From Bacteroidota bacterium (GTDB lineage Bacteria; Bacteroidota; Bacteroidia; Chitinophagales; Chitinophagaceae), in contig JAEZRB010000090.1 in NCBI GenBank assembly GCA_023412975.1, positions 1 to 7,615 on the forward strand: DNA of 7,615 nucleotides, given 5' to 3'. The notes below the pieces were generated by a model. That model saw only the letters and a program-made list of their open reading frames with translations, had not been told where the DNA came from and did no database searches. Shown in pieces: positions 1 to 5,800 of this stretch. A program made the position numbers and the translations under genes. How positions within the stretch are numbered: position 1 is the first letter of the stretch; every line of letters begins with the position of its first letter.

Positions 1-338
1 GGTCCTGCCTGTTCATTATCACCGGCTCCTTTGATATGCTGGCCGATATGTTTGTCTTTGTTACCTGGGTGGCGTACCTGTTTGGTGCCATCGGTATTTT
101 TTTGATGCGGAAAAAAATGCCTGAGGATCCGCGACCTTACCGGGTCTGGGGTTATCCCTTGGTACCTGTTTTATTTATTGCTTTTTCAGGTTTTTATTTA
201 GTGTCTACGATATGGAATGATATCGCTAATTACATAGCCGGTCGCCAACCGGTGATCAATTCGCTATTAGGTTTGTTGATCACGGCTATGGGATTGCCCA
301 TCTACTATTTGAGTGCGGTAAAAAGATCTGAAGAATAA
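1..338 (+). CDS. APC-superfamily amino acid permease, C-terminal fragment
   Basis: The reading frame is open from position 3 to the TAA at 336-338, so this is the last 111 residues of a gene that starts left of the window. Two hydrophobic segments are visible early (about residues 10-33 and 54-72) and a third near the end (about residues 86-104). The loop between the first two carries basic residues followed by PEDPRPYRVWGYPLVP. An 'RPYR-x-x-GYP' signature ahead of the last transmembrane helices is typical of APC/LAT-type amino acid permeases such as the SteT-like exchangers. The protein would sit in the inner membrane and move amino acids by antiport or proton symport. The substrate cannot be told from this fragment. 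An internal ATG at 36 exists but is unlikely to be the start, because family-like sequence continues upstream of it. No terminator hairpin follows the stop. Confidence 0.85.
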   Translation, partial: SCLFIITGSFDMLADMFVFVTWVAYLFGAIGIFLMRKKMPEDPRPYRVWGYPLVPVLFIAFSGFYLVSTIWNDIANYIAGRQPVINSLLGLLITAMGLPIYYLSAVKRSEE

Positions 339-361
339 TCCATTAGGATAAAGATGCCACC

Positions 362-393
362 TTTGCAATTGTCCATATTATATTATAAATTTA
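362..393 (+). promoter_or_regulatory. Candidate Bacteroidota promoter for the 433-1227 gene
   Basis: TTTG at 362-365 is followed after exactly 20 bp by TAAATTTA at 386-393, which matches the Bacteroidota -7 consensus TAnnTTTG at 7 of 8 positions. Transcription would start near position 400, leaving a leader of about 30 nt before the ATG at 433. An alternative reading takes CACCTTTG at 358-365 as the -7 box itself, but no TTG lies at the right distance upstream of it. The start codon has no Shine-Dalgarno sequence, as is common in this phylum. Confidence 0.45.
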
Positions 394-432
394 TTCTATG
401 GATCGAGAATTTGAAGACCTAAACATTCAATT

Positions 433-1227
433 ATGAAACAAATAAACATCATTCTCCTAACTCTTTGCATGAGTACTGGATTATTTGCACAAGACATAAT
501 TGTAGAAAAAAATGGAAATGAGATCGAATCAAAAATACTTGAAGTAGGATTATCAATTGTTAAGTATAAAAAATTTGACAACTTAAATGGCCCGACATTC
601 GAAATTTTGAAGTCACAAATTTTTATGATAAAATATGAAAATGGTACAAAAGATGTCTTCAATAAGATCGATCAAAAAAAAGAAGATAAACCGAAAGCTT
701 CTAATCTAGTTGAGGATGATAGCAGGGATAGGACACTGGCTTTCACTTCGAATCACCGCTCGACATCAATTGCTTATGGTGTTGGAGCTTTGATTGGTGG
801 TATAACTAGATTTGATGGCTACGAAAGTAGTAAGGTAATTGGACCTTTAATGTTTGGATTTGATCGTGCACTTTCAGAAAAGTTCAGTATCGCGTTTCGA
901 CCTGCAGCAATGTATTACACAACTAAATCTAGCTATAATGGGATGAGTATTTATGAAGCCAGTTTGTTTTTTGGAGGGGTTCAATTGCGGATCGACTTTC
1001 ACTTTGGTACAACAGACAAACTTGATCCCTATGTGGGGTTAGGTGGTGGAGTGGGATATTTTTTCGGGGGAGACGATGTCGCCGGTCTTACCGGAACTCA
1101 TCCAATTTATGGAAGTGGCTTTGGTATCAAATATTACGGCAAATCTAAAAACGCATTATTGATTGAACTTGGCTATGATTCTTATTCATATCTTAAAGTC
1201 GGTTACACTTTTGGTGGTCAAAAATAA
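433..1227 (+). CDS. Secreted protein with small N-terminal domain and putative outer-membrane beta-barrel
   Basis: This 264-residue protein starts with a clear Sec signal peptide: Lys at position 2, a hydrophobic core at residues 5-13, and probable signal peptidase I cleavage in LFA-QD after residue 19. Residues 21-77 form a compact beta-rich block (DIIVEKNGNEIESKILEV, then an NGP and K-S-x-I-x-x-I-x-Y-x-NG pattern). This pattern recurs at the N-terminus of uncharacterised secreted Bacteroidota proteins. A charged linker at about 78-105 is rich in Lys, Asp and Glu. From about residue 111 to the end there are alternating hydrophobic/polar stretches with many Gly, Tyr and Phe (for example YVGLGGGVGYFFGG), ending in YLKVGYTFGGQK. 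This resembles a small barrel of roughly eight strands. Barrel topology is inferred from composition and alternation only. The first 290 bases are much more AT-rich than neighbouring genes. Function is unknown. Confidence 0.8.
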   Translation: MKQINIILLTLCMSTGLFAQDIIVEKNGNEIESKILEVGLSIVKYKKFDNLNGPTFEILKSQIFMIKYENGTKDVFNKIDQKKEDKPKASNLVEDDSRDRTLAFTSNHRSTSIAYGVGALIGGITRFDGYESSKVIGPLMFGFDRALSEKFSIAFRPAAMYYTTKSSYNGMSIYEASLFFGGVQLRIDFHFGTTDKLDPYVGLGGGVGYFFGGDDVAGLTGTHPIYGSGFGIKYYGKSKNALLIELGYDSYSYLKVGYTFGGQK

Positions 1228-1312
1228 TAACCAATAAATTCAAATACCTTGTAAAATCAATAAGCAAATCAAGACTAGTTTTATACAAATTCCACCAGCA
1301 GAAGCTAGGGAC

Positions 1313-2485
1313 ATGTCTGCGATCAATAAACCCAGGATTGAGTCGATCGACCTTTTGAAAGGTTTAGTGATGGTCATCATGGCGCTTGATCATGTGCGTG
1401 ACTATTTTCACTATTCCGCATTTTTTTTTGATCCTGGTGACCCGGAAAAAAGCACCCTCCCGATTTTTTTTACGCGATTTATTACGCATTTCTGTGCACC
1501 GGCATTTAGTTTCCTGGCAGGCATCTCGGCCTATTTGGTGGGTAAAAGAAAATCCAGATCTGAGCTGTCAGTATTTCTGCTGAAACGGGGATTATGGCTG
1601 GTTTTTATAGAAATGACGATTGTGAATTTTGCCTGGTATTTCGATATTTATTTTCGTAGTCCAGGGTTGCTTGTAATCTGGGCTTTAGGAGTTGGAATGA
1701 TCTTCCTTGCCGCATTGATACATCTGCCGAGGAAGTGGCTATTGATCTTTAGCCTGCTGATCATCTTTGGTCACAATTTATTAGACAACCTGCGGTTTGA
1801 AGGCAATATGCTTTGGGCTGTACTCCATGAATTTGCTGTTTTTCAACTTACCGACAACGTGGAACTGACTGTTGTATATCCACTGATTCCATGGATAGCT
1901 GTAATGTCGCTGGGATTTTATTTTGGAAAATTTTATGATGCCGAAGTCGACAAAAAGTATCGCCGGAAATTGTTCAATCAAATCGGATTCGCATGCCTTG
2001 GCCTGTTTATCGTGCTAAGAGCATCAAATATCTATGGGGATCCAATACCTTTTACTAACTATCCGGGATTCTCAGGAAACGTTATTTCCTTTTTTAACCC
2101 GACCAAGTATCCGCCGTCGTTGCAATACCTCTTAATGACCCTGGGTGCAGCTCTTATATTCCTGGCAAATGCGGAAAACCTAAAAGGCAGGATGGTCAAT
2201 TTTTTCTGCACGTTTGGACGGGTGCCATTTTTCTATTATATCCTCCATATATATCTTATACACCTTGTAGCATTAATCTTTGCCCAGGTTTCAGGATATG
2301 GGTGGCAGCTAATGATTTTTGAGGATTGGATATCGGAGTCGCCGTACCTGAAAGGCTATGGGTTTGGCCTTTGGGTGGTGTACCTTGTCTGGATAGGAGT
2401 TATACTTTTGCTTTACCCACTTTGTCAACGATTTGACAGGTATAAGCAGTCACACCGGGAGAAATGGTGGCTTAGTTACCTGTAA
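1313..2485 (+). CDS. DUF1624 / HGSNAT-like polytopic membrane acyltransferase family protein
   Basis: The protein has 390 residues and about ten hydrophobic segments, so it is an integral inner-membrane protein. Its N-terminus has the family hallmark RIESIDLLKGLVMVIMALDH followed by VRDYFH (residues 8-33), with a conserved Asp26-His27 pair. After this come AFSFLAGISAYL (residues 64-75) and, near the C-terminus, GRVPFFYYILHIYLIH (302-317) with His312 and His317. These are typical of DUF1624 proteins, which are related to the heparan-alpha-glucosaminide N-acetyltransferase catalytic domain and the YeiB-like membrane acyltransferases. Known relatives move acyl groups across the membrane onto sugars. 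The acceptor of this protein cannot be predicted. The start at 1313 is supported by the family N-terminus beginning a few residues later. The preceding GCTAGGGAC gives at best a weak ribosome binding site. Two T-runs (1421-1429 and 1464-1471) encode Phe stretches and the frame stays intact across them. Confidence 0.88.
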   Translation: MSAINKPRIESIDLLKGLVMVIMALDHVRDYFHYSAFFFDPGDPEKSTLPIFFTRFITHFCAPAFSFLAGISAYLVGKRKSRSELSVFLLKRGLWLVFIEMTIVNFAWYFDIYFRSPGLLVIWALGVGMIFLAALIHLPRKWLLIFSLLIIFGHNLLDNLRFEGNMLWAVLHEFAVFQLTDNVELTVVYPLIPWIAVMSLGFYFGKFYDAEVDKKYRRKLFNQIGFACLGLFIVLRASNIYGDPIPFTNYPGFSGNVISFFNPTKYPPSLQYLLMTLGAALIFLANAENLKGRMVNFFCTFGRVPFFYYILHIYLIHLVALIFAQVSGYGWQLMIFEDWISESPYLKGYGFGLWVVYLVWIGVILLLYPLCQRFDRYKQSHREKWWLSYL

Positions 2486-2554
2486 AAGTTTCAGATGGCG
2501 TTACGAATTGAAGGGACGGATAGTGATGAGTCCCAAATGCGGAGTTTTCATTGG

Positions 2555-2604
2555 GTGAGCGGAGGGACACGGAGTGCACGGAGGAAACAAAGAGGACACG
2601 AAGG
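2555..2604 (+). repeat. Degenerate tandem repeat, about 10-nt period
   Basis: Five purine-rich units follow one another: GTGAGCGGAG, GGACACGGAG, TGCACGGAGG, AAACAAAGAGG and ACACGAAGG. They share a core of the form CACGGAG/CAAAGAG/CACGAAG spaced 9-11 nt apart. The block lies in the 180-bp non-coding spacer between the DUF1624 gene and the first DUF1801 gene. Similar 'CACGGAGGGCACAGAGG' strings are familiar from intergenic DNA of many bacteria. That comparison is from memory and was not searched. The rest of the spacer (2486-2554 and 2605-2665) shows no gene and only a candidate -7 box. Confidence 0.5.
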
Positions 2605-2621
2605 TTATTCGCTAATGTTGC

Positions 2622-2629
2622 TAACTTTG
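2622..2629 (+). promoter_or_regulatory. Candidate -7 box for the first DUF1801 gene
   Basis: TAACTTTG is a perfect match to the Bacteroidota -7 consensus TAnnTTTG and lies 36 bp before the ATG at 2666. No TTG is found about 20 bp upstream, so the -33 half is missing or degenerate. An AAAAAGG stretch at 2654-2660 may serve as a Shine-Dalgarno sequence at 5-nt spacing from the start codon. Confidence 0.4.
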
Positions 2630-2665
2630 GCTTGATTTAATTCTCCCGCGTCCAAAAAGGTTTTT

Positions 2666-3028
2666 ATGGCTAAAACCGACTACAAGACGATTGATGAATA
2701 TCAGCAATCCTTTCCTGAAGACATACAGAAAAGGATGCAGACCATCCGGGAAATGGTGCACAAAGTAGTACCAGGGGTCACAGAAGTGATCAGTTACCAG
2801 GTCCCTGCATTTAAAGTCGGGAAGGCTTTTCTAATCTATTATTCCGCGTTCGCCAATCATATCTCAATCCTGAGTCCCTGGAGCGCTGAGTTGTTGGAAG
2901 CATTTGCAGAAGAGCTAAAGGAATTTAAAGTTACAAAGTCGGCCATCCAGGTGACACATGATACTCCACTGCCGGTCGATTTTATCAGGAAACTTTTGCG
3001 ATTCAGAAAAAAGGAAATCGGGGCATGA
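2666..3028 (+). CDS. DUF1801 protein, YdhG/frataxin-like fold
   Basis: This 120-residue cytosolic protein covers the whole DUF1801 domain. It opens with Y-x-x-SFPEDIQKRMQTIREMV (residues 12-31), followed by PGVTEVISYQVPAFK (36-50), the AFANHISIL segment (61-69), and TKSAIQVTHDTPLP (90-103) before a basic C-terminal helix, IRKLLRFRKKE. These match in order the YdhG/YdeI-type members, whose fold resembles frataxin. One Bacillus relative has been described as an iron chaperone. An iron role for this protein is only an analogy, since acidic iron-binding ridges are not obvious here. It lies 79 bp upstream of a second DUF1801 gene on the same strand and may be co-transcribed with it. The ATG at 2666 fits the family start. 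Confidence 0.85.
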   Translation: MAKTDYKTIDEYQQSFPEDIQKRMQTIREMVHKVVPGVTEVISYQVPAFKVGKAFLIYYSAFANHISILSPWSAELLEAFAEELKEFKVTKSAIQVTHDTPLPVDFIRKLLRFRKKEIGA

Positions 3029-3107
3029 AAATGTTTCTGACTTGTCTTCAATGAACTAACTGGTACACCGGCTAAAAATTACTTACTTTAACATCAAATA
3101 TTTTTCG

Positions 3108-3515
3108 ATGAGTAAGCTTGTAAAGATCAAAACCCAGGTCAATGACGCGAGTGTCGCGGATTTTATAGCCGGTATTGCTGACGTGGAAAAAAGAAAGGAT
3201 AGCGAAGTCATCCTGAAGATGATGGAAAAGGCCACAAAGCAAAAGCCTAAAATGTGGGGCAGCTCCATGATCGGATTCGGAGAGGTGCGTTATAAAAGCC
3301 CCGCCACCGGGAGAGAGGTTGACTGGTTTAAGATCGGCTTTGCCCCGAGAAAAAATAATTTGTCGCTCCACTTAGTGGTTGATGTTAAAAAGCATGCCGA
3401 TACTTTGAACAAATTGGGCAAACATAAGACCGGTGCGGGTTGTCTATACATCAATAAACTGGCTGATGTAGATCTGAAAGTTTTAGAGAAAATGATCCAG
3501 TTGGCCGTTAAATAG
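3108..3515 (+). CDS. DUF1801 protein, second subtype
   Basis: This 135-residue soluble protein belongs to a DUF1801 subtype different from the upstream gene. It begins with KTQVNDASVADFIAGIADVEKR (in residues 8-29), then has PKMWGSSMIGFG (47-58), ATGREVDWFKIGFAPRKNNL (66-85), and the C-terminal LGKHKTGAGCLYINKLADVD (103-122). This 'KT-x-x-N…V…F…PKMWG…GFG…DW…GF-PRK…CLYI-KL' order is characteristic of a common bacterial family annotated only as DUF1801. The two neighbours cannot be aligned well by eye outside the general fold, so a recent tandem duplication is unlikely. Function is unknown. No convincing promoter or Shine-Dalgarno sequence precedes the ATG at 3108. Only 25 bp separate its stop from the downstream acetyltransferase start, so the three genes could form one transcript. 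Confidence 0.85.
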   Translation: MSKLVKIKTQVNDASVADFIAGIADVEKRKDSEVILKMMEKATKQKPKMWGSSMIGFGEVRYKSPATGREVDWFKIGFAPRKNNLSLHLVVDVKKHADTLNKLGKHKTGAGCLYINKLADVDLKVLEKMIQLAVK

Positions 3516-3540
3516 ACTGCTGGTTTTAATTTATACTGTG

Positions 3541-4134
3541 ATGACTGAAAAGGAAAAAATGCTGGCAGGCAGGCCTTACCGGGCTTTTGATGAATTGCTG
3601 GTAGAGGAAAGACTCAGGGCTAAACAACTTGTTTTTGCGCTCAATAGACTGGCTCCAACTGAATATGATCCTCAGCAGCAGCTTTTAAAATCCCTGTTAG
3701 GTAAAATTGGGGGCAATAGTAATATTGAGATACCCTTCCGTTGCGATTATGGTTATAATATTCATATCGGGGATAATTTTTACGCAAACTATAACTGTGT
3801 GATCCTGGATTGTGCGAGAGTGCAAATTGGACACAATGTATTCTTCGCTCCTAATGTATCGCTTTTTACGGCGGGTCATCCTATTGATGCACACATGCGA
3901 AATAAGGGATGGGAGTATGCTTTTCCTATTACGATAGGTGATAGTGTTTGGATTGGTGGTAATACAGTTATCAATCCCGGCATTACTATCGGAAACAATG
4001 TAGTCATAGGTTCAGGCAGTGTAGTTACCCGCGATATTCCCGATAATACCCTTGCTTTTGGTAATCCCTGCAAACCCCATCGTTTCATCACCAATGATGA
4101 CAAACAATATTATTTCAGGAACCTCAAATTCTAA
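3541..4134 (+). CDS. maa: Maa/LacA/NodL-type sugar O-acetyltransferase
   Basis: The 197-residue product begins TEKEKMLAGRPYRAFDELL, the conserved N-terminal 'maltose acetyltransferase' domain (residues 2-50). It continues into a left-handed beta-helix of hexapeptide repeats (about 60-185), including FRCDYGYNIHIGDNFYANYN, VQIGHNVFFAP, ITIGDSVWIGGNTVINPGIT and IGSGSVV. The catalytic His in the TAGHPID motif is residue 113. Family members transfer acetyl from acetyl-CoA to a sugar hydroxyl (maltose, galactosides or Nod factor) in the cytosol, usually as trimers. The specific acceptor is not evident, so the symbol denotes family rather than proven substrate. A GTG at 3538 directly precedes the ATG at 3541. 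I chose ATG because the family's second residues (TEKEKM) follow it. The C-terminus ends GNPCKPHRFI plus a polar, aromatic tail of about 14 residues, slightly longer than in Escherichia coli Maa. Confidence 0.9.
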   Translation: MTEKEKMLAGRPYRAFDELLVEERLRAKQLVFALNRLAPTEYDPQQQLLKSLLGKIGGNSNIEIPFRCDYGYNIHIGDNFYANYNCVILDCARVQIGHNVFFAPNVSLFTAGHPIDAHMRNKGWEYAFPITIGDSVWIGGNTVINPGITIGNNVVIGSGSVVTRDIPDNTLAFGNPCKPHRFITNDDKQYYFRNLKF

Positions 4135-4150
4135 ATCATCCAGCATCCCA

Positions 4151-4177
4151 CCTTCGCCAGGCTTCGGCGGGCAGGCC
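4151..4177. repeat. GC-rich inverted repeat-like element between convergent genes
   Basis: The 46-bp gap between the stops of the acetyltransferase and the mocR-type gene contains CCTTCGCCAGGCTTCGGCGG followed by GCAGGCC. CGCC (4155-4158) can pair with GGCG (4166-4169) around a 7-nt loop, with two further U·G wobble pairs outside. Neither strand shows a T-tract after the hairpin, so it is not a standard intrinsic terminator, though its position between converging genes fits a bidirectional 3' end. The sequence resembles 'GCCCGCCGAAGCCT…GGCGAAGG' strings that I recall as dispersed intergenic repeats in Bacteroidota. That recollection was not tested. Confidence 0.45.
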
Positions 4178-4180
4178 AGT

Positions 4181-5626
4181 TCACATCATCTTCCTGATCA
4201 ACTTCCCCAACATCATCAACCCATAATCTGCATTATCATCCCAGGGCTTGCCAAAACTGATCCGAATGCAATTGGAATAATTGCAGCTGGCTGAAAATAT
4301 TTTTCCCGGCGTGATAGAGATATTGTGTTTCATCGCTTCCGTTCTCAGTTTAAAAGCGTTTACTTTTTTATTGAGTTGCACCCACAATACAAATCCACCA
4401 TGCGGACGTGATACTTTGGTGCCTTCAGGGAAATAATCCACAATACCCTGCATATACCTTAGACACTGCGTATGTAACGCTTTGCGTAAGCTTTTCAGGT
4501 GATACTCGTAACGGCCGATTTGCAGAAAATGCGCCAGGGCAGCCTGGGTGAGGGTAGGGGAACTGATATTCTGTATGCGTTTGATCTGCTTTACCTGTTC
4601 CAGGAATTTACCGGGGATCACCCAGCCGATACGGTATCCGGGCGCCAGGGATTTTGTCAGCGATGAACAGTGCATCACCAGCCCCTTAGTGTCATAATAT
4701 TTGCAGGTACGTGGGCGATTTTTTCCAAAATACAATTCACCATAGATATCATCTTCAATCAATGGTATGTTATGCTTCGTAATGATCTCGACCAGTTTCT
4801 TTTTATTTTCATCGGGCATGCAGCCGCCCAGGGGATTATTGAAATTGGGGATCGCAACGCAGGCCTTGATGGGGAACTTTTTAATTATTTCCTGCAAACA
4901 ATCAAGGTCGAGGCCGACCACACAGCAGGAGGGGACATCCACTACTTTTAACCCGAGACTCTCAATGGCCTGGAATATCCCGAAATAATTTGGTGATTCC
5001 ACTGCTACCGTATCGCCAGGTTTTGTTACTGCCCGGAGACAGGTCGTGATCGCTTCCAGGCAACCTGAAGTTACCACTACCTCATCAGGTTTTACTTTAC
5101 CGCCCCAGTTAAAAGCGAGCTTTGAAATTTGCTTTCGTAGTTCAAGGTTTCCCTGCGTATGTTCATAATTGATACAATGATCAGGATTGTTGCGCAGCAC
5201 GTGCATCACCGATTTATTGATCTTGGCTGTTGGCAACAGGCTCACGTCCGGTACTGCCATGGCGAGGTTGATGATCTTATCATTGTGCATAGCCAGGTCG
5301 GAATAGATGGATGAGATCATCTCCTTTACCGATACATCATGCGTTAACACATCAGGCTGTATGATACTGGGCAGTTCAAGAAACCGCCGCTGATTAAAGC
5401 GAACATAATAACCCGACTTTGGTCTTGATTCGATCAGGCCCTTCCCTTCAAGATGATAGTAGGCCTGGAATGCAGTCCCCATACTGATCCCATACTCATC
5501 ACTCAATACACGCACTGAAGGAAGCTTATCACCGATCTTCAACACATCTTCTGCAATCATTTTCTCGAGACCTGCTGCAACCTGCATATAGAGGTGCTCA
5601 TCGGTAGCAAAACTGGACTTTGGCAT
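4181..5626 (-). CDS. MocR-type regulator: GntR winged helix fused to PLP-dependent aminotransferase domain
   Basis: The 481-residue length is typical of MocR proteins. Residues 10-76 are a GntR winged helix (DKLPSVRVLSDEYGISMGTA, then LEGKGLIESRPKSGYYVR). A linker of about 40 residues joins it to a fold-type I aminotransferase domain (about 115-481). Visible cofactor features are the 'NFNNPLG' Asn-Pro motif (262-267), EDDIYGEL with Asp292/Asp293 and Tyr295, the Schiff-base lysine Lys325 in SSLTKSLAPGYRIGW, and Arg455 in IRISFG for a substrate carboxylate. All key residues are present, so it probably binds PLP. MocR proteins act as transcription factors that sense PLP or a PLP-bound amino compound, and they often control a divergent neighbour. 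Here that neighbour is the EamA exporter operon. The ATG at 5624-5626 (minus strand) places the winged helix near the N-terminus, as usual. It converges on the maa-type gene. Confidence 0.92.
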   Translation of the reverse strand: MPKSSFATDEHLYMQVAAGLEKMIAEDVLKIGDKLPSVRVLSDEYGISMGTAFQAYYHLEGKGLIESRPKSGYYVRFNQRRFLELPSIIQPDVLTHDVSVKEMISSIYSDLAMHNDKIINLAMAVPDVSLLPTAKINKSVMHVLRNNPDHCINYEHTQGNLELRKQISKLAFNWGGKVKPDEVVVTSGCLEAITTCLRAVTKPGDTVAVESPNYFGIFQAIESLGLKVVDVPSCCVVGLDLDCLQEIIKKFPIKACVAIPNFNNPLGGCMPDENKKKLVEIITKHNIPLIEDDIYGELYFGKNRPRTCKYYDTKGLVMHCSSLTKSLAPGYRIGWVIPGKFLEQVKQIKRIQNISSPTLTQAALAHFLQIGRYEYHLKSLRKALHTQCLRYMQGIVDYFPEGTKVSRPHGGFVLWVQLNKKVNAFKLRTEAMKHNISITPGKIFSASCNYSNCIRISFGKPWDDNADYGLMMLGKLIRKMM

Positions 5627-5649
5627 AATGTTAAAAAATCTGATATAGT

Positions 5650-5657
5650 CAAAAATA
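5650..5657 (-). promoter_or_regulatory. Candidate -7 box for the mocR-type gene
   Basis: Read on the minus strand this is TATTTTTG, a perfect TAnnTTTG match, 23 bp before the start codon. The -33 position is poor: TGG at the 20-bp spacing, with TTG only at 24 bp. The first copy of the direct repeat (5656-5672) overlaps its upstream edge, which would allow autoregulation. Confidence 0.4.
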
Positions 5658-5672
5658 CAAAAACTGAATCTG
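5656..5672 (+). promoter_or_regulatory. Direct repeat copy 1, putative MocR operator
   Basis: TACAAAAACTGAATCTG is the mocR-proximal copy of a 17-bp direct repeat. It matches copy 2 at 14 of 17 positions (TACAAAA, TG and ATCTG conserved) and starts 35 bp before it. Within and beside it, AAAAAC (5659-5664) and GTTTTT (5672-5677) form an inverted repeat. Binding by the adjacent MocR protein is inferred from position and from the known preference of MocR dimers for direct repeats. Confidence 0.45.
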
Positions 5673-5690
5673 TTTTTCCATCAATAATTC

Positions 5691-5707
5691 TACAAAATTT
5701 GTATCTG
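5691..5707 (+). promoter_or_regulatory. Direct repeat copy 2 with 13-bp palindrome, putative MocR operator
   Basis: TACAAAATTTGTATCTG is the exporter-proximal copy of the direct repeat. Its first 13 bases, TACAAAATTTGTA (5691-5703), are a perfect palindrome around a central A. Outer AATTC (5686-5690) and GAATT (5707-5711) arms extend the symmetry with a 3-nt offset. It ends 29 bp before the candidate -33 TTG of the exporter promoter, a position suited to activation or upstream repression. Confidence 0.45.
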
Positions 5708-5736
5708 AATTCAAGAAAACGTAATTATTGACGCGA

Positions 5737-5767
5737 TTGCCCCGCTACCACGATTTGAAAACCTTTG
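5737..5767 (+). promoter_or_regulatory. Candidate promoter for the exporter-acetyltransferase operon
   Basis: TTG at 5737-5739 and AACCTTTG at 5760-5767 are separated by exactly 20 bp. The -7 box matches TAnnTTTG at 7 of 8 positions. Transcription would begin near 5772, giving a leader of about 28 nt before the ATG at 5801. AAGG directly abuts the start codon and is too close to act as a normal Shine-Dalgarno sequence. Confidence 0.5.
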
Positions 5768-5800
5768 TTCACCCACCAGAACAATAATTAAACACTAAGG

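Noticed and set aside
1248..1283. CTTG at 1248 plus TAGTTTTA at 1276-1283 as a promoter for the gene at 1313
   Set aside because: The spacing is 24 bp, outside the usual 19-21, and both boxes are imperfect in an AT-rich stretch where such matches arise by chance.
1386..1583. 65-codon alternative plus-strand frame inside the membrane acyltransferase gene, considered as a sign of a frameshift
   Set aside because: The main frame is continuous, with family motifs on both sides of the T-runs, so no frameshift is needed.
2513..2534. GGGAC…GTCCC hairpin after the membrane acyltransferase gene, considered as a terminator
   Set aside because: The stem is only 5 bp with a 12-nt loop, and no T-tract follows.
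3072..3371. 99-codon minus-strand frame opposite the second DUF1801 gene
   Set aside because: The plus-strand frame carries the full DUF1801 signature, and the antisense product has no coherent features.
3538..3540. GTG start one codon before the ATG of the sugar acetyltransferase
   Set aside because: The ATG at 3541 gives the family-typical N-terminus, and no ribosome binding site favours the GTG.
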